Shown piece after piece: positions 7,541-13,799 of a DNA stretch of 13,870 nucleotides. The notes beneath the pieces are model-generated. The model did no database searches and had not been told where the DNA came from. It was given only the letters and a program-made list of their open reading frames with translations. Position 1 is the stretch's first letter; every line of letters starts with the position of its first letter. The DNA is taken from assembly GCA_902492455.1 (NCBI GenBank), contig CABULH010000040.1, forward strand, positions 1 through 13,870. Reading direction: 5' to 3'. The DNA is from an uncultured Oscillospiraceae bacterium. GTDB taxonomy: Bacteria > Bacillota > Clostridia > Oscillospirales > Acutalibacteraceae. Position numbers and translations under genes: made by a program.

Positions 7541-8150
7541 ATGAACGCTTCCTCTATACTGGGACAGCCATCCCGGTATGGAAGCCAACCGATGAGAGGA
7601 ATGAAATCTATGACAAGCAAAAAGTTTATCGTCCCTCCGGCCATCAGCAAAGGCGCCGGAGGAAGCAGACGAATAGCCGACATAAATAGGCAGCCTTTGC
7701 AGGAACCGCGTGGCGGCGGTTTCCGAACCGGCAGGCGGGCGTTGGTCCCCGCAGACGATGCCGGTACGTACACATATAGACCTTGTCTTCGTCTGGACGG
7801 GTCGCCGAGCGCCTGCAGCCTATCCGGTTGCAGCCGGTTCCTACCGGCCAAGACGCTCCCCGTTGAGACAATAAGATCCCGGAACGCTTCCTTTACGGGG
7901 GATGGAAAATGCCGCGGCAAGTGCGCCTTGCCGCATGGCATATTTCTGGCGGGGGGCTACCCCCGTGTCTCAGGTTTATTAAAACCCATACGGGAATTTA
8001 CTAAACATTCAGAATCGAATATCCGGTCATAAACCTCTCAGAGACAGAAGCTAAAAAATCCGCCAAACGCAGTAATAGTGCGGGATTCAGCTCTCTAGCC
8101 ACGGGAAATTGGCCGGAAACGGTCGAGGTTGTCAACGGGGATAGTCTGTC
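7541..8150 (+). ncRNA. candidate large structured RNA or long leader upstream of the recombinase operon
   Basis: About 600 bases without a convincing gene but dense in nested complementary segments. Hairpins: 7556-7579 (9 bp); CCTCCGGC/GCCGGAGG (7634-7662); GCAGGCG/CGCCTGC (7731-7737 with 7810-7816) enclosing CAGACGA/TCGTCTG (7752-7758 with 7789-7795); GCCGGT/ACCGGC (7833-7848); TGAGAC/GTCTCA (7864-7869 with 7967-7972) enclosing ATGCC-CGGCAAG/CTTGCCG-GGCAT (7909-7941) and GGGGG/CCCCC (7951-7964); AGCT/AGCT (8049-8092); and GGCCG-GAAA-CGGTC with a GNRA loop (8111-8124). A second GAGAC (8041-8045) could compete for GTCTC, suggesting switching. Its size is in the range of large ornate RNAs such as ROOL or GOLLD, but I cannot match it to either. 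No clear promoter of its own was found, so it may be the leader of the downstream operon. Confidence 0.5.
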
Positions 8151-8194
8151 CTGATTTCGTTGCGTGGTGCTCCCGATTAAAAAAAGGAGTACCT

Positions 8195-9115
8195 ATGAAA
8201 AACAATACGTATTTTACCCTGTTTGAGCAGGCTGAGAAGCTTCGCCGCCACAATCGTCAGTGCAGCTACAAGACGAGAGAACGCTATTATCAGGCGTTCC
8301 TGCGGTTTCTGAGATTTGTAGCGGCGGTTTTCCATTTGGAAAAACTTGCAAACCTGTCTGGCAAGCATCTGATCGCTTATGTCAAGGATATGAAAGAGAG
8401 GGGACTGTCGCCCTCTACCATTAAAACCGAGCTTTCCGCAATCCGCCTGTGGCACGACCAAATCCCCAATGCCCGGTACAAGCTGCCGGCCAATACTGAG
8501 CTGGATCTGGAACGGCGGGCGTACGGCAAAGAGGACCGAACGTGGAGCTGTCGGGAATTTAACCGGATGATCGGCGAGTGCTGGAAAGCCAACCGAAAAG
8601 ACTTCGAGGCCTGTATCGTCATCGGGCGGTATGCCGGTCTGCGAATCCATGAGGTCATGCGCATCGACACCGCTATAGCCCGAGCCGCATTGCAGAATGG
8701 GTATATAACGATTAAGGGAAAGGGCGGTAAACCCCGGGAGGTTCCCATCAACGACACGATCCGCATTGAATTGACCGATATGCTGAAAATTACGCCGCCG
8801 GGCCGCAAGCTGTTCGTCCCACTTGAAAAGGATACCCGGAGCGTCACCTATGAGCTGGGGGCGTTCATTCGAGCGCATTGGAAAGAAGTCAAAGATAAAG
8901 GCTCCATCCGACCCATGACCTTCCACGGCCTGCGTCACACCTGTGCGGCAGACTGGTATCTTCGGCTTATCCGTGAAGGGAAGACGCCGCATGAGGCCCG
9001 GCTACAGGTGTCCCGCTGGCTGGGACATGAACGAGCAGAGATCACGCAGATTTATCTGGCTGGCTCGGAAGGCAAGTCGGACAGCTACTGGAGCGGCGGT
9101 GACGGCGATGCTTGA
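8195..9115 (+). CDS. tyrosine recombinase (site-specific integrase)
   Basis: A 306-aa DNA strand-transfer enzyme. ATG 8195 is preceded by AAAAAGGAG (8181-8189); an upstream in-frame extension to 8129 lacks a binding site and lies in the folded region. Residues 10-95 form a SAM-like core-binding domain (RERYYQAFLRFLRF, SPSTIKTELSAIRLW). The catalytic set is complete: R150 in AGLRIHE, Lys in KGKGGK (175-179), H244 and R247 in HGLRH, H278 in WLGH, and nucleophile Y287 in TQIYL. An insert of about 15 residues separates the HxxR box from WLGH. It is unlike the integrase downstream. Its 3' end overlaps the excisionase gene by 8 bp. It may be a second resolvase or integrase of the same element, or an accessory recombinase. 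Confidence 0.92.
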   Translation: MKNNTYFTLFEQAEKLRRHNRQCSYKTRERYYQAFLRFLRFVAAVFHLEKLANLSGKHLIAYVKDMKERGLSPSTIKTELSAIRLWHDQIPNARYKLPANTELDLERRAYGKEDRTWSCREFNRMIGECWKANRKDFEACIVIGRYAGLRIHEVMRIDTAIARAALQNGYITIKGKGGKPREVPINDTIRIELTDMLKITPPGRKLFVPLEKDTRSVTYELGAFIRAHWKEVKDKGSIRPMTFHGLRHTCAADWYLRLIREGKTPHEARLQVSRWLGHERAEITQIYLAGSEGKSDSYWSGGDGDA

Positions 9116-9326
9116 CAAGTACGGCGACGTCCTCACTGTCAAAGAGGTCTGCGTAATCCTGGGCATCAGCAGAAACATGGCGTATGAGCTAGTGCGTGAG
9201 GGAAAAATTCGCTGTGTAAAAGTAGGAAACCGCTATCGTATACCCAAAACAGAAATTGTACGATTTCTTGAAAGGTGTTATACTATCAATAGTGATGGGG
9301 CTTCCGCAGGAAGGAGGACAACATGA
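9108..9326 (+). CDS. excisionase-like small HTH protein
   Basis: A 72-aa protein with a MerR-like helix-turn-helix of the HTH_17/excisionase type across residues 8-52 (LTVKEVCVILGISRNMAYEL, then a wing around VGNRYRIPKTEIVRFL). Such proteins bend attachment-site DNA and favour excision over integration. ATG 9108 lies inside the end of the upstream recombinase gene, and its TGA overlaps the integrase ATG as ATGA, so all three are translationally coupled. The C-terminal 15 residues are polar and may be disordered. An alternative role as a DNA-binding regulator of the operon is possible. Confidence 0.85.
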   Translation: MLDKYGDVLTVKEVCVILGISRNMAYELVREGKIRCVKVGNRYRIPKTEIVRFLERCYTINSDGASAGRRTT

Positions 9327-10495
9327 CAGGAAGCCTTCAAATAAAAGGGAACATCTACTACGCCGTGCTCAACATTCCGGACGATGCCGGCAAGCCGCAT
9401 CCCAAATGGATCAGCCTGAAGCTCCGGGTGGACACGGTGAAAAAGCGGGAGGCGCAAAAAGTTTTCCGGGATCTACTGAAGCAATACGAGGACAGCCATG
9501 TGGCCTATGCCAAAGACGTGCTGTTTGCGGACTGGCTGCGGCAGTGGCTGGAACAGATGCAATACGCCGTGGAACGCTCCACATGGGATTCCTACAAGGT
9601 GTTTGCCGAGCGGCATATCCTGCCCTATTTCGAGCCACAGAAGGTCACGCTCATGGGGCTGACGCCGCAGATGCTGCAGCGGTATTACAACGCCATGGTG
9701 AAAAGCGGGCGGCTGGACGGCCAGGGCGGGCTATCCGCCAACACGGTGAAAAAACACCATGTCGTCATCCACAGCGCCCTCAAAGACGCCGTGCGCAAGA
9801 ACCTTATCCCCTATAACCCGGCGGAGCGGGTGACCCTGCCCAAGGTGCAGCAGTACGTCGGAAGCTACTACAATGCGGAGCAGGCAGCGGCGCTCATCGA
9901 GGCGATACGGGGTGATCCATTCGAGCCGGTTATCCTGCTGACCCTGTTCTACGGCCTGCGTCGCTCCGAAGTGCTGGGGCTGAAATGGACGGCGGTGGAC
10001 TTTGAAGAGGGGCGCCTCCATATCCAGAACACGGTGGTGCAGTCCAAAGTCGTGGTGGAAAAGGAGCGCACCAAAAACCAGAAGAGCCGCCGCACCCTGC
10101 CGCTGATTCCCGAGATGGAGGACTATCTCCGCCGTCTTCGGCAGGAACAGCGGGAAAACCAGATTCTCATGGGGCCGGGCTATGTGCGCAATGATTTCGT
10201 CTGCAAGTGGCCGGATGGAACACCCTTTCGTCCCGATGTGGTGTCCCGGGGGTTCCGGCGACTTCTGAAACGGCACGGCCTGCCGGATATCCGGTTCCAC
10301 GATCTGCGTCACTCCTGCGCCAGTCTGCTGCTTGCAAAGGGTTTCCAGCTTAAAGAGATCAGCGAATGGCTGGGGCACAGCGACATCGGCACGACCGGAA
10401 ATATTTACGGGCATCTGGAATATCAATCCAAGATGCGGCTGGCGGACGGCATGGGAGAGCTGCTGCATATGAAGAGTGTTTCGGGCGATAAATAA
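9323..10495 (+). CDS. int: Tn916-type tyrosine integrase
   Basis: A 390-aa integrase, close to the roughly 400 aa of Tn916 Int. ATG 9323 has AAGGAGG (9311-9317) 5 nt upstream. Residues 1-60 form a small beta-rich arm-binding region (GSLQIKGNIYYAVLNI, then KREAQKVF), 65-165 the core-binding domain, and 185-380 the catalytic domain. Catalytic residues: R213 (YGLRRSE), Lys at 251/254, H326 and R329 (FHDLRHS), H352 (WLGHSD) and nucleophile Y362 (NIYGHL). It ends 131 bp from the 3' end of a tRNA-Arg gene and points at it, the usual arrangement of an integrase next to the attachment site it uses. It probably integrates and excises the element lying to its left. Confidence 0.94.
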   Translation: MTGSLQIKGNIYYAVLNIPDDAGKPHPKWISLKLRVDTVKKREAQKVFRDLLKQYEDSHVAYAKDVLFADWLRQWLEQMQYAVERSTWDSYKVFAERHILPYFEPQKVTLMGLTPQMLQRYYNAMVKSGRLDGQGGLSANTVKKHHVVIHSALKDAVRKNLIPYNPAERVTLPKVQQYVGSYYNAEQAAALIEAIRGDPFEPVILLTLFYGLRRSEVLGLKWTAVDFEEGRLHIQNTVVQSKVVVEKERTKNQKSRRTLPLIPEMEDYLRRLRQEQRENQILMGPGYVRNDFVCKWPDGTPFRPDVVSRGFRRLLKRHGLPDIRFHDLRHSCASLLLAKGFQLKEISEWLGHSDIGTTGNIYGHLEYQSKMRLADGMGELLHMKSVSGDK

Positions 10496-10504
10496 CGGGG
10501 TTTA

Positions 10505-10538
10505 CCCCACTCTTAGAAAAAGTCTTAGAAGAATGGGG
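10505..10538. repeat. direct repeats and a competing inverted repeat after int
   Basis: TCTTAGAA occurs at 10511-10518 and again at 10523-10530, a 12-bp period that could be integrase or excisionase binding sites near the element end. The same stretch can pair CCCCACTCTT (10505-10514) with AAGAATGGGG (10529-10538), 9 of 10 matches. That would mask the left arm of the following terminator. Confidence 0.45.
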
Positions 10539-10569
10539 AAAGCACCCCCAAAACGTGCTTTCCCCATTT
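10533..10569 (+). terminator. stem-loop terminator after int
   Basis: ATGGGGAAAGCAC (10533-10545) pairs perfectly over 13 bp with GTGCTTTCCCCAT (10555-10567), followed by a short T stretch. It starts 38 nt after the integrase stop. The weak T run leaves some doubt about efficiency. Confidence 0.7.
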
Positions 10570-10581
10570 CAAAACAAAAAG

Positions 10582-10618
10582 AAAAAAGCCGCATAAACAC
10601 TGGGTTTACACGGCTTTT
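10582..10618 (-). terminator. terminator of tRNA-Arg (works on both strands)
   Basis: GCCG and TAAAC on one side pair with GTTTA and CGGC on the other (10588-10614), with a central loop. On the minus strand it is followed by six U residues and lies just past the tRNA 3' end. On the plus strand it is followed by TTTTAT. If the element is joined at the tRNA 3' end, this terminator is element-supplied. Confidence 0.8.
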
Positions 10619-10623
10619 ATCAT

Positions 10624-10660
10624 TGGCCCGCCCGGAGGGATTCGAACCCCCGGCCTTTGG
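10624..10660. other. candidate attachment site (att) in the tRNA-Arg 3' end
   Basis: The T arm and 3' acceptor half of tRNA-Arg lie next to the integrase, the commonest target of tyrosine integrases. I found no second copy of the T-arm segment elsewhere in the window, so the other end must be further left, beyond base 1, or the site differs. The core boundaries are inferred, not seen. Confidence 0.4.
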
Positions 10661-10700
10661 AATCGGAATCCACTGCGATATCCAGCTTCGCCACGGGCGG
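10624..10700 (-). tRNA. tRNA-Arg (anticodon CCG, reads CGG)
   Basis: On the minus strand a complete cloverleaf is visible with encoded CCA (10624-10626). The acceptor stem CCGCCCG/CGGGCGG has discriminator G. T8-G9, D stem GCGA/TCGC and D loop with GG follow. The anticodon loop TTCCGAT gives CCG. The variable loop has 5 nt, and the T arm GGGGG/CCCTC has loop TTCGAAT. The outermost anticodon-stem pair is a G-A mismatch (27-43). The 3' end faces the integrase gene, as expected for an integration target restored by the element. Confidence 0.95.
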
Positions 10701-10720
10701 GTATAGATGAAGCGTATTGT

Positions 10721-10749
10721 ATTTTACACTGTTTTCCCGAAATTTGCAA
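10721..10749 (-). promoter_or_regulatory. promoter of tRNA-Arg
   Basis: On the minus strand TTGCAA (10744-10749) and TAAAAT (10721-10726) are 17 bp apart. Transcription would begin about 14 bases before the mature tRNA 5' end. Confidence 0.7.
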
Positions 10750-10798
10750 CCCCTAATTTCATATTTCCCTTTTTTATTCTGACTTTATCTATTCGGGC

Positions 10799-10832
10799 AG
10801 TAAAAAGCCCGCCTATCGGCGGGCTTTTTACT
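10799..10832. terminator. bidirectional intrinsic terminator
   Basis: AGTAAAAAGCCCGCC (10799-10813) pairs perfectly over 15 bp with GGCGGGCTTTTTACT (10818-10832) across a TATC loop, giving a T5 run on each strand. On the minus strand it could end a transcript starting near 10919. On the plus strand no gene ends near it. Confidence 0.9.
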
Positions 10833-10919
10833 AAGTTAGAGGGGTGTTTTGAGGAGGGTAGAACGTACTCAATTTTAACGAGACTTCTGCGGTGCGGCTC
10901 CGCTCCATCTCTTGAGCAC
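10799..10919 (-). ncRNA. candidate small C-rich RNA
   Basis: On the minus strand a perfect -10 TATAAT (10926-10931), with only a weak -35, precedes about 120 nt ending at the strong terminator 10799-10832. The 5' half folds: CTCAA/TTGAG (10879-10883 with 10913-10917), GAGA/TCTC and GCGG/CCGC inside. The unpaired middle contains CCCTCC and CACCCC motifs complementary to Shine-Dalgarno sequences, as in C-rich regulatory RNAs of Firmicutes. There is no coding frame of note. This is a prediction from signals only. It covers most of the gene-free stretch 10707-11066. Confidence 0.4.
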
Positions 10920-10999
10920 ATGTTTATTATACGGTTGATTTGTGCATTTTGTGTGAATTGACTATGAATAAACTGTAAGGTTTTTTCGATGGAATTCTT

Positions 11000-11039
11000 C
11001 AAACAAATGTTTGCTTTTTTCTTTACCATATGTTATACT
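11000..11039 (+). promoter_or_regulatory. lexA promoter with an SOS-box-like palindrome
   Basis: TTGCTT (11011-11016) and TATACT (11034-11039) are 17 bp apart. The palindrome CAAACA-AA-TGTTTG (11000-11013) overlaps the -35 box and resembles the Firmicute SOS box CGAACATATGTTCG, with A and T in place of the inner G and C. LexA autorepression is expected from the family. Confidence 0.75.
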
Positions 11040-11066
11040 ATAAAAAAAGCAGCGGGAGGTCTGTTC

Positions 11067-11651
11067 ATGAAGCCGTTAAATGAAAAACAGCAAAAGGTTC
11101 TGGCATTTCTGCAGGAACGCGCACAGGATGGCCTGCCGCCAACGGTGCGGGAAATCTGTGCAGCCGCCGATATTAAATCCACATCCACGGTTCACGCTTA
11201 TTTAAAGGTGTTGGAGGAAGGCGGCTATATTTCTCGTCAAAGCGGACTTAACCGTGCCATCCGGCTGCCGGGAGAGAGTGTAGCCCGGGTTCCTTTGCTG
11301 GGTAAGGTTACCGCGGGTCAGCCGATTTTGGCTGTGGAAGAGGTGGAGGATTATGTTCCTTATTCGGGCGGCGGCTATCAGCCGGGGGAACTCTTCGCCC
11401 TGCGGGTCTGCGGTACCAGTATGATTAACGCGGGAATCTTTGACCAGGATGTGGTCATCGTCCATAAAACTCCCACCGCGGTCAACGGGGATATTGTGGT
11501 TGCTTTGGTGGGAGATGAAGCCACTGTGAAACGTTTTTATAAAGAAAACGGCCACTTCCGCCTGCAGCCTGAAAACGATGCTTTTGAGCCGATTATCGTC
11601 AACGAGGTCAGCATTTTGGGGAAGGTTGTCTCCCTGGTCCGTTATTTCTGA
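11067..11651 (+). CDS. lexA: LexA repressor of the SOS response
   Basis: A 194-aa repressor that shuts off DNA-damage genes and cleaves itself when RecA filaments form. Residues 1-68 are the winged-helix DNA-binding domain (PPTVREICAAADIKSTSTVHAYL). The C-terminal domain is the S24-type protease: cleavage bond A83-G84 in VTAGQP, catalytic S118 in GTSM and K155 in ATVKRF. The linker between the domains is short. ATG 11067 has GGGAGG (11054-11059) 7 nt upstream; the longer frame starting at 10989 would cross the promoter and is rejected. It is followed 14 bp later by the DUF523 gene, probably in the same transcript. Confidence 0.96.
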   Translation: MKPLNEKQQKVLAFLQERAQDGLPPTVREICAAADIKSTSTVHAYLKVLEEGGYISRQSGLNRAIRLPGESVARVPLLGKVTAGQPILAVEEVEDYVPYSGGGYQPGELFALRVCGTSMINAGIFDQDVVIVHKTPTAVNGDIVVALVGDEATVKRFYKENGHFRLQPENDAFEPIIVNEVSILGKVVSLVRYF

Positions 11652-11665
11652 AACGGGGTGACCCC

Positions 11666-12139
11666 ATGGCAAAACCGATTATTGCCGTAAGTTCCTGTTT
11701 ATGCGGCATCTCCGTTCGGTATGACGGCAGCAGCCGTCCCGATTCCCGGCTGACCGCTTTATGGAGGCAGGGCGCGGCGCTGGCCGTCTGTCCTGAATGT
11801 ATGGGTGGCCTGCGGGTTCCGCGGGAACCGGCGGAACGGCAGGGGGATAAGGTGTTCAATCGTCTTGGTGAGGACTGTACCGCCGCCTTTTCGGAAGGCG
11901 CGCAGCAGACGCTGAACTTCTGCCTGCGATACGGAATCAAGTATGCTGTGCTAAAAGAAGGCAGTCCTTCCTGCGGCAGCCGGGAGATTTATGACGGCAG
12001 TTTTCAGGGCCGTCGGATTTCCGGCCAAGGCGTAACCGCCGCTCTGCTGCAAGCGCACGGTATCCAAGTATATTCGGAAAATGATTGGGAAGCGCTGCTT
12101 CCCCTGATCCACCGGGAGGAAACGGCTATCGTGCCGTGA
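11666..12139 (+). CDS. DUF523 family protein, TudS-like iron-sulfur thiouracil desulfurase homologue
   Basis: A 157-aa protein of the DUF523 family, whose characterised member TudS removes sulfur from thiouracil using a [4Fe-4S] cluster held by conserved cysteines. Candidate ligands here are C11 and C13 in SSCLCG, C42 and C45 in VCPECMGGL, and C103 in KEGSPSCG; GSREIYDGSF is also typical. ATG 11666 lies 14 bp after the lexA stop with a weak GGGG ribosome site, suggesting coupling to lexA. Its 3' end lies inside the terminator hairpin. The family assignment is firm; the enzymatic activity is inferred from the family. Confidence 0.88.
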   Translation: MAKPIIAVSSCLCGISVRYDGSSRPDSRLTALWRQGAALAVCPECMGGLRVPREPAERQGDKVFNRLGEDCTAAFSEGAQQTLNFCLRYGIKYAVLKEGSPSCGSREIYDGSFQGRRISGQGVTAALLQAHGIQVYSENDWEALLPLIHREETAIVP

Positions 12140-12153
12140 CCTCCTGGTTTTTA
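12111..12153 (+). terminator. terminator of the lexA-DUF523 operon overlapping the stop codon
   Basis: ACCGGGAGG (12111-12119) pairs with CCTCCTGGT (12140-12148), and ACGGC (12122-12126) pairs with GCCGT (12133-12137). A T run follows from 12148. The TGA stop (12137-12139) sits within the right arm, so ribosomes finishing the gene would cover the hairpin. Confidence 0.85.
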
Positions 12154-12229
12154 TTGTTTTTTATTTGGCATCGGGCATAGCCTACCATTTTCTCTCCGCT
12201 GGTCGACGGTTTTTCTTCGGATTGATCAC

Positions 12230-12259
12230 TTGCAATCCTAATGTATGCTGTGGTAAAAT
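12230..12259 (+). promoter_or_regulatory. guaB promoter
   Basis: TTGCAA (12230-12235) and TAAAAT (12254-12259) are 18 bp apart, with an extended -10 TGG immediately before the -10 box. The start point would be near 12266, leaving a leader of about 50 nt, too short for a known purine riboswitch. Confidence 0.75.
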
Positions 12260-12317
12260 GAAAAATAAACTATCTGTAGAAAAATGCCGAACAGGACTCG
12301 TAAAAGGAGGAAAAAAC

Positions 12318-13790
12318 GTGGTAAACTGCAACGCGGAGCACAAGTTCTCCAAAGAAGGGCTGACCTTTGACGACGTGCTGCTGATCCCCGCCAAATCGGA
12401 CGTTCTTCCCAAGGAAATTTCCATTACCACTCGGCTTACCAGCCGTATCACCTTGAACACACCGCTGATGACGGCGGCCATGGACACCGTAACAGAAGCG
12501 CGTATGGCCATTGCCATTGCCCGGGAGGGCGGTATTGGCGTGATCCACAAGAACATGTCTATTGAAGCCCAGGCGGATCAGGTGGACCGGGTGAAGCGTT
12601 CGGAGAACGGCGTCATTGTCAATCCGTTTTTTCTTTCTCCCGATCATTTGGTGGCCGATGCCAACGAGCTGATGGGCAAATACAAAATTTCCGGCGTGCC
12701 GATCTGCCGGGATGGCAAGCTGGTGGGTATTCTCACCAACCGCGATATGCGTTTTCTTACGGATTTTTCTCAGAAAATCGAAGAGGTTATGACCAAGGAA
12801 AACCTGGTCACCGCTCCTGTGGGCACCACGTTGGAACAGGCTCAGGAAATTCTGCGGCGGCACCGCATCGAAAAGCTGCCCATTGTGGATGACAAGGGGC
12901 GTCTGAAGGGCCTTATTACCATTAAAGATATTGAAAAAGCGGTTAAGTATCCGAATTCCGCCCGGGACAAGGACGGCCGTCTTCTCTGTGCCGCCGCCAT
13001 CGGCGCCACCTCCGACGTACTGGATCGGGCCGGAGCGCTGGTGGATGCGCAGGTGGACGCTCTAGTGCTGGATTCCGCCCATGGTCACAGTCAGAACATT
13101 CTTAACGCGGTGGCCAAGGTGCGGGCCGCGTTCCCCGACGTCTCCCTGATCGCCGGCAACATCGCCACCGCGGAAGCGGCGGAAGCGCTGATTGCCGCCG
13201 GTGCGGACGCTATTAAGGTGGGAATCGGTCCCGGTTCTATCTGTACCACCCGCGTGGTGGCAGGCATCGGTGTGCCGCAGATCACCGCTATCTATGACGC
13301 CGCCTGTGTGGCTGCGAAACACGGTATTCCGGTGATCGCCGACGGCGGTATCAAGTTTTCCGGCGATATTGTCAAGGCCATCGCCGCGGGTGCGGATGTG
13401 GTCATGATCGGCTCCCTGGTAGCCGGCTGCGAGGAGTCCCCTGGGGACACCGAAATATATCAGGGGCGGCAGTTTAAAGTATACCGCGGCATGGGAAGCT
13501 TGGGCGCGATGGCCCACGGCAGCAAGGACCGGTACTTCCAGGAGGACAACAAAAAGCTGGTTCCCGAAGGCGTGGAAGGCCGGGTGCCTTACAAGGGTAC
13601 CCTCTCCGATACCGTCTATCAGCTGATGGGGGGTCTGCGTGCCGGCATGGGATACTGCGGCTGCCCCACCATTCCGGATCTGCAGCAAAACGGCCAGTTT
13701 GTCCGGATTACCGGCGCCGGTCTGAAGGAGAGTCATCCCCACGATATCTCCATCACCAAGGAAGCGCCCAACTATTCCATCAGCTTATAA
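12318..13790 (+). CDS. guaB: inosine-5'-monophosphate dehydrogenase
   Basis: A 490-aa enzyme that oxidises IMP to XMP with NAD+, the committed step of guanine nucleotide synthesis in the cytoplasm. GTG 12318 has AAGGAGG (12304-12310) 7 nt upstream; the longer frame from 12165 would include the promoter and is rejected. The length matches bacterial IMPDH. KEGLTFDDVLLIP opens the barrel, and two CBS motifs (about 96-150 and 155-210) form the regulatory insert. Catalytic Cys309 lies in GPGSICTTR, and the flap segment with GSKDRYF and EGRVPYKG follows. The gene is complete and ordinary, marking the core chromosome. Confidence 0.97.
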   Translation: MVNCNAEHKFSKEGLTFDDVLLIPAKSDVLPKEISITTRLTSRITLNTPLMTAAMDTVTEARMAIAIAREGGIGVIHKNMSIEAQADQVDRVKRSENGVIVNPFFLSPDHLVADANELMGKYKISGVPICRDGKLVGILTNRDMRFLTDFSQKIEEVMTKENLVTAPVGTTLEQAQEILRRHRIEKLPIVDDKGRLKGLITIKDIEKAVKYPNSARDKDGRLLCAAAIGATSDVLDRAGALVDAQVDALVLDSAHGHSQNILNAVAKVRAAFPDVSLIAGNIATAEAAEALIAAGADAIKVGIGPGSICTTRVVAGIGVPQITAIYDAACVAAKHGIPVIADGGIKFSGDIVKAIAAGADVVMIGSLVAGCEESPGDTEIYQGRQFKVYRGMGSLGAMAHGSKDRYFQEDNKKLVPEGVEGRVPYKGTLSDTVYQLMGGLRAGMGYCGCPTIPDLQQNGQFVRITGAGLKESHPHDISITKEAPNYSISL

Positions 13791-13799
13791 AACTTTTTC

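Noticed and set aside
7541..8032. 163-aa open frame on the plus strand
   Set aside because: No good ribosome site, low-complexity Arg/Gly/Pro/Ser composition, no domain, and the DNA is full of paired stems; a 164-aa antisense frame (7447-7941) is equally open.
7541..8194. Group I or group II intron
   Set aside because: I see no group II domain V, no intron-encoded protein, and no convincing group I core segments, though a covariance search is needed to exclude them.
10476..10706. 76-aa frame ending in ARPEGFEPPAFGIG
   Set aside because: This is the well-known false protein made by reading antisense through a tRNA gene.
10707..10961. 84-aa frame between tRNA-Arg and lexA
   Set aside because: It reads through the tRNA promoter and the bidirectional terminator and has no ribosome site.
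10989..11066. N-terminal extension of lexA
   Set aside because: It would translate the SOS box and promoter and gives an untypical N-terminus.
12165..12317. N-terminal extension of guaB
   Set aside because: It would cover the promoter; the GTG at 12318 has a perfect ribosome site and gives the usual IMPDH length.
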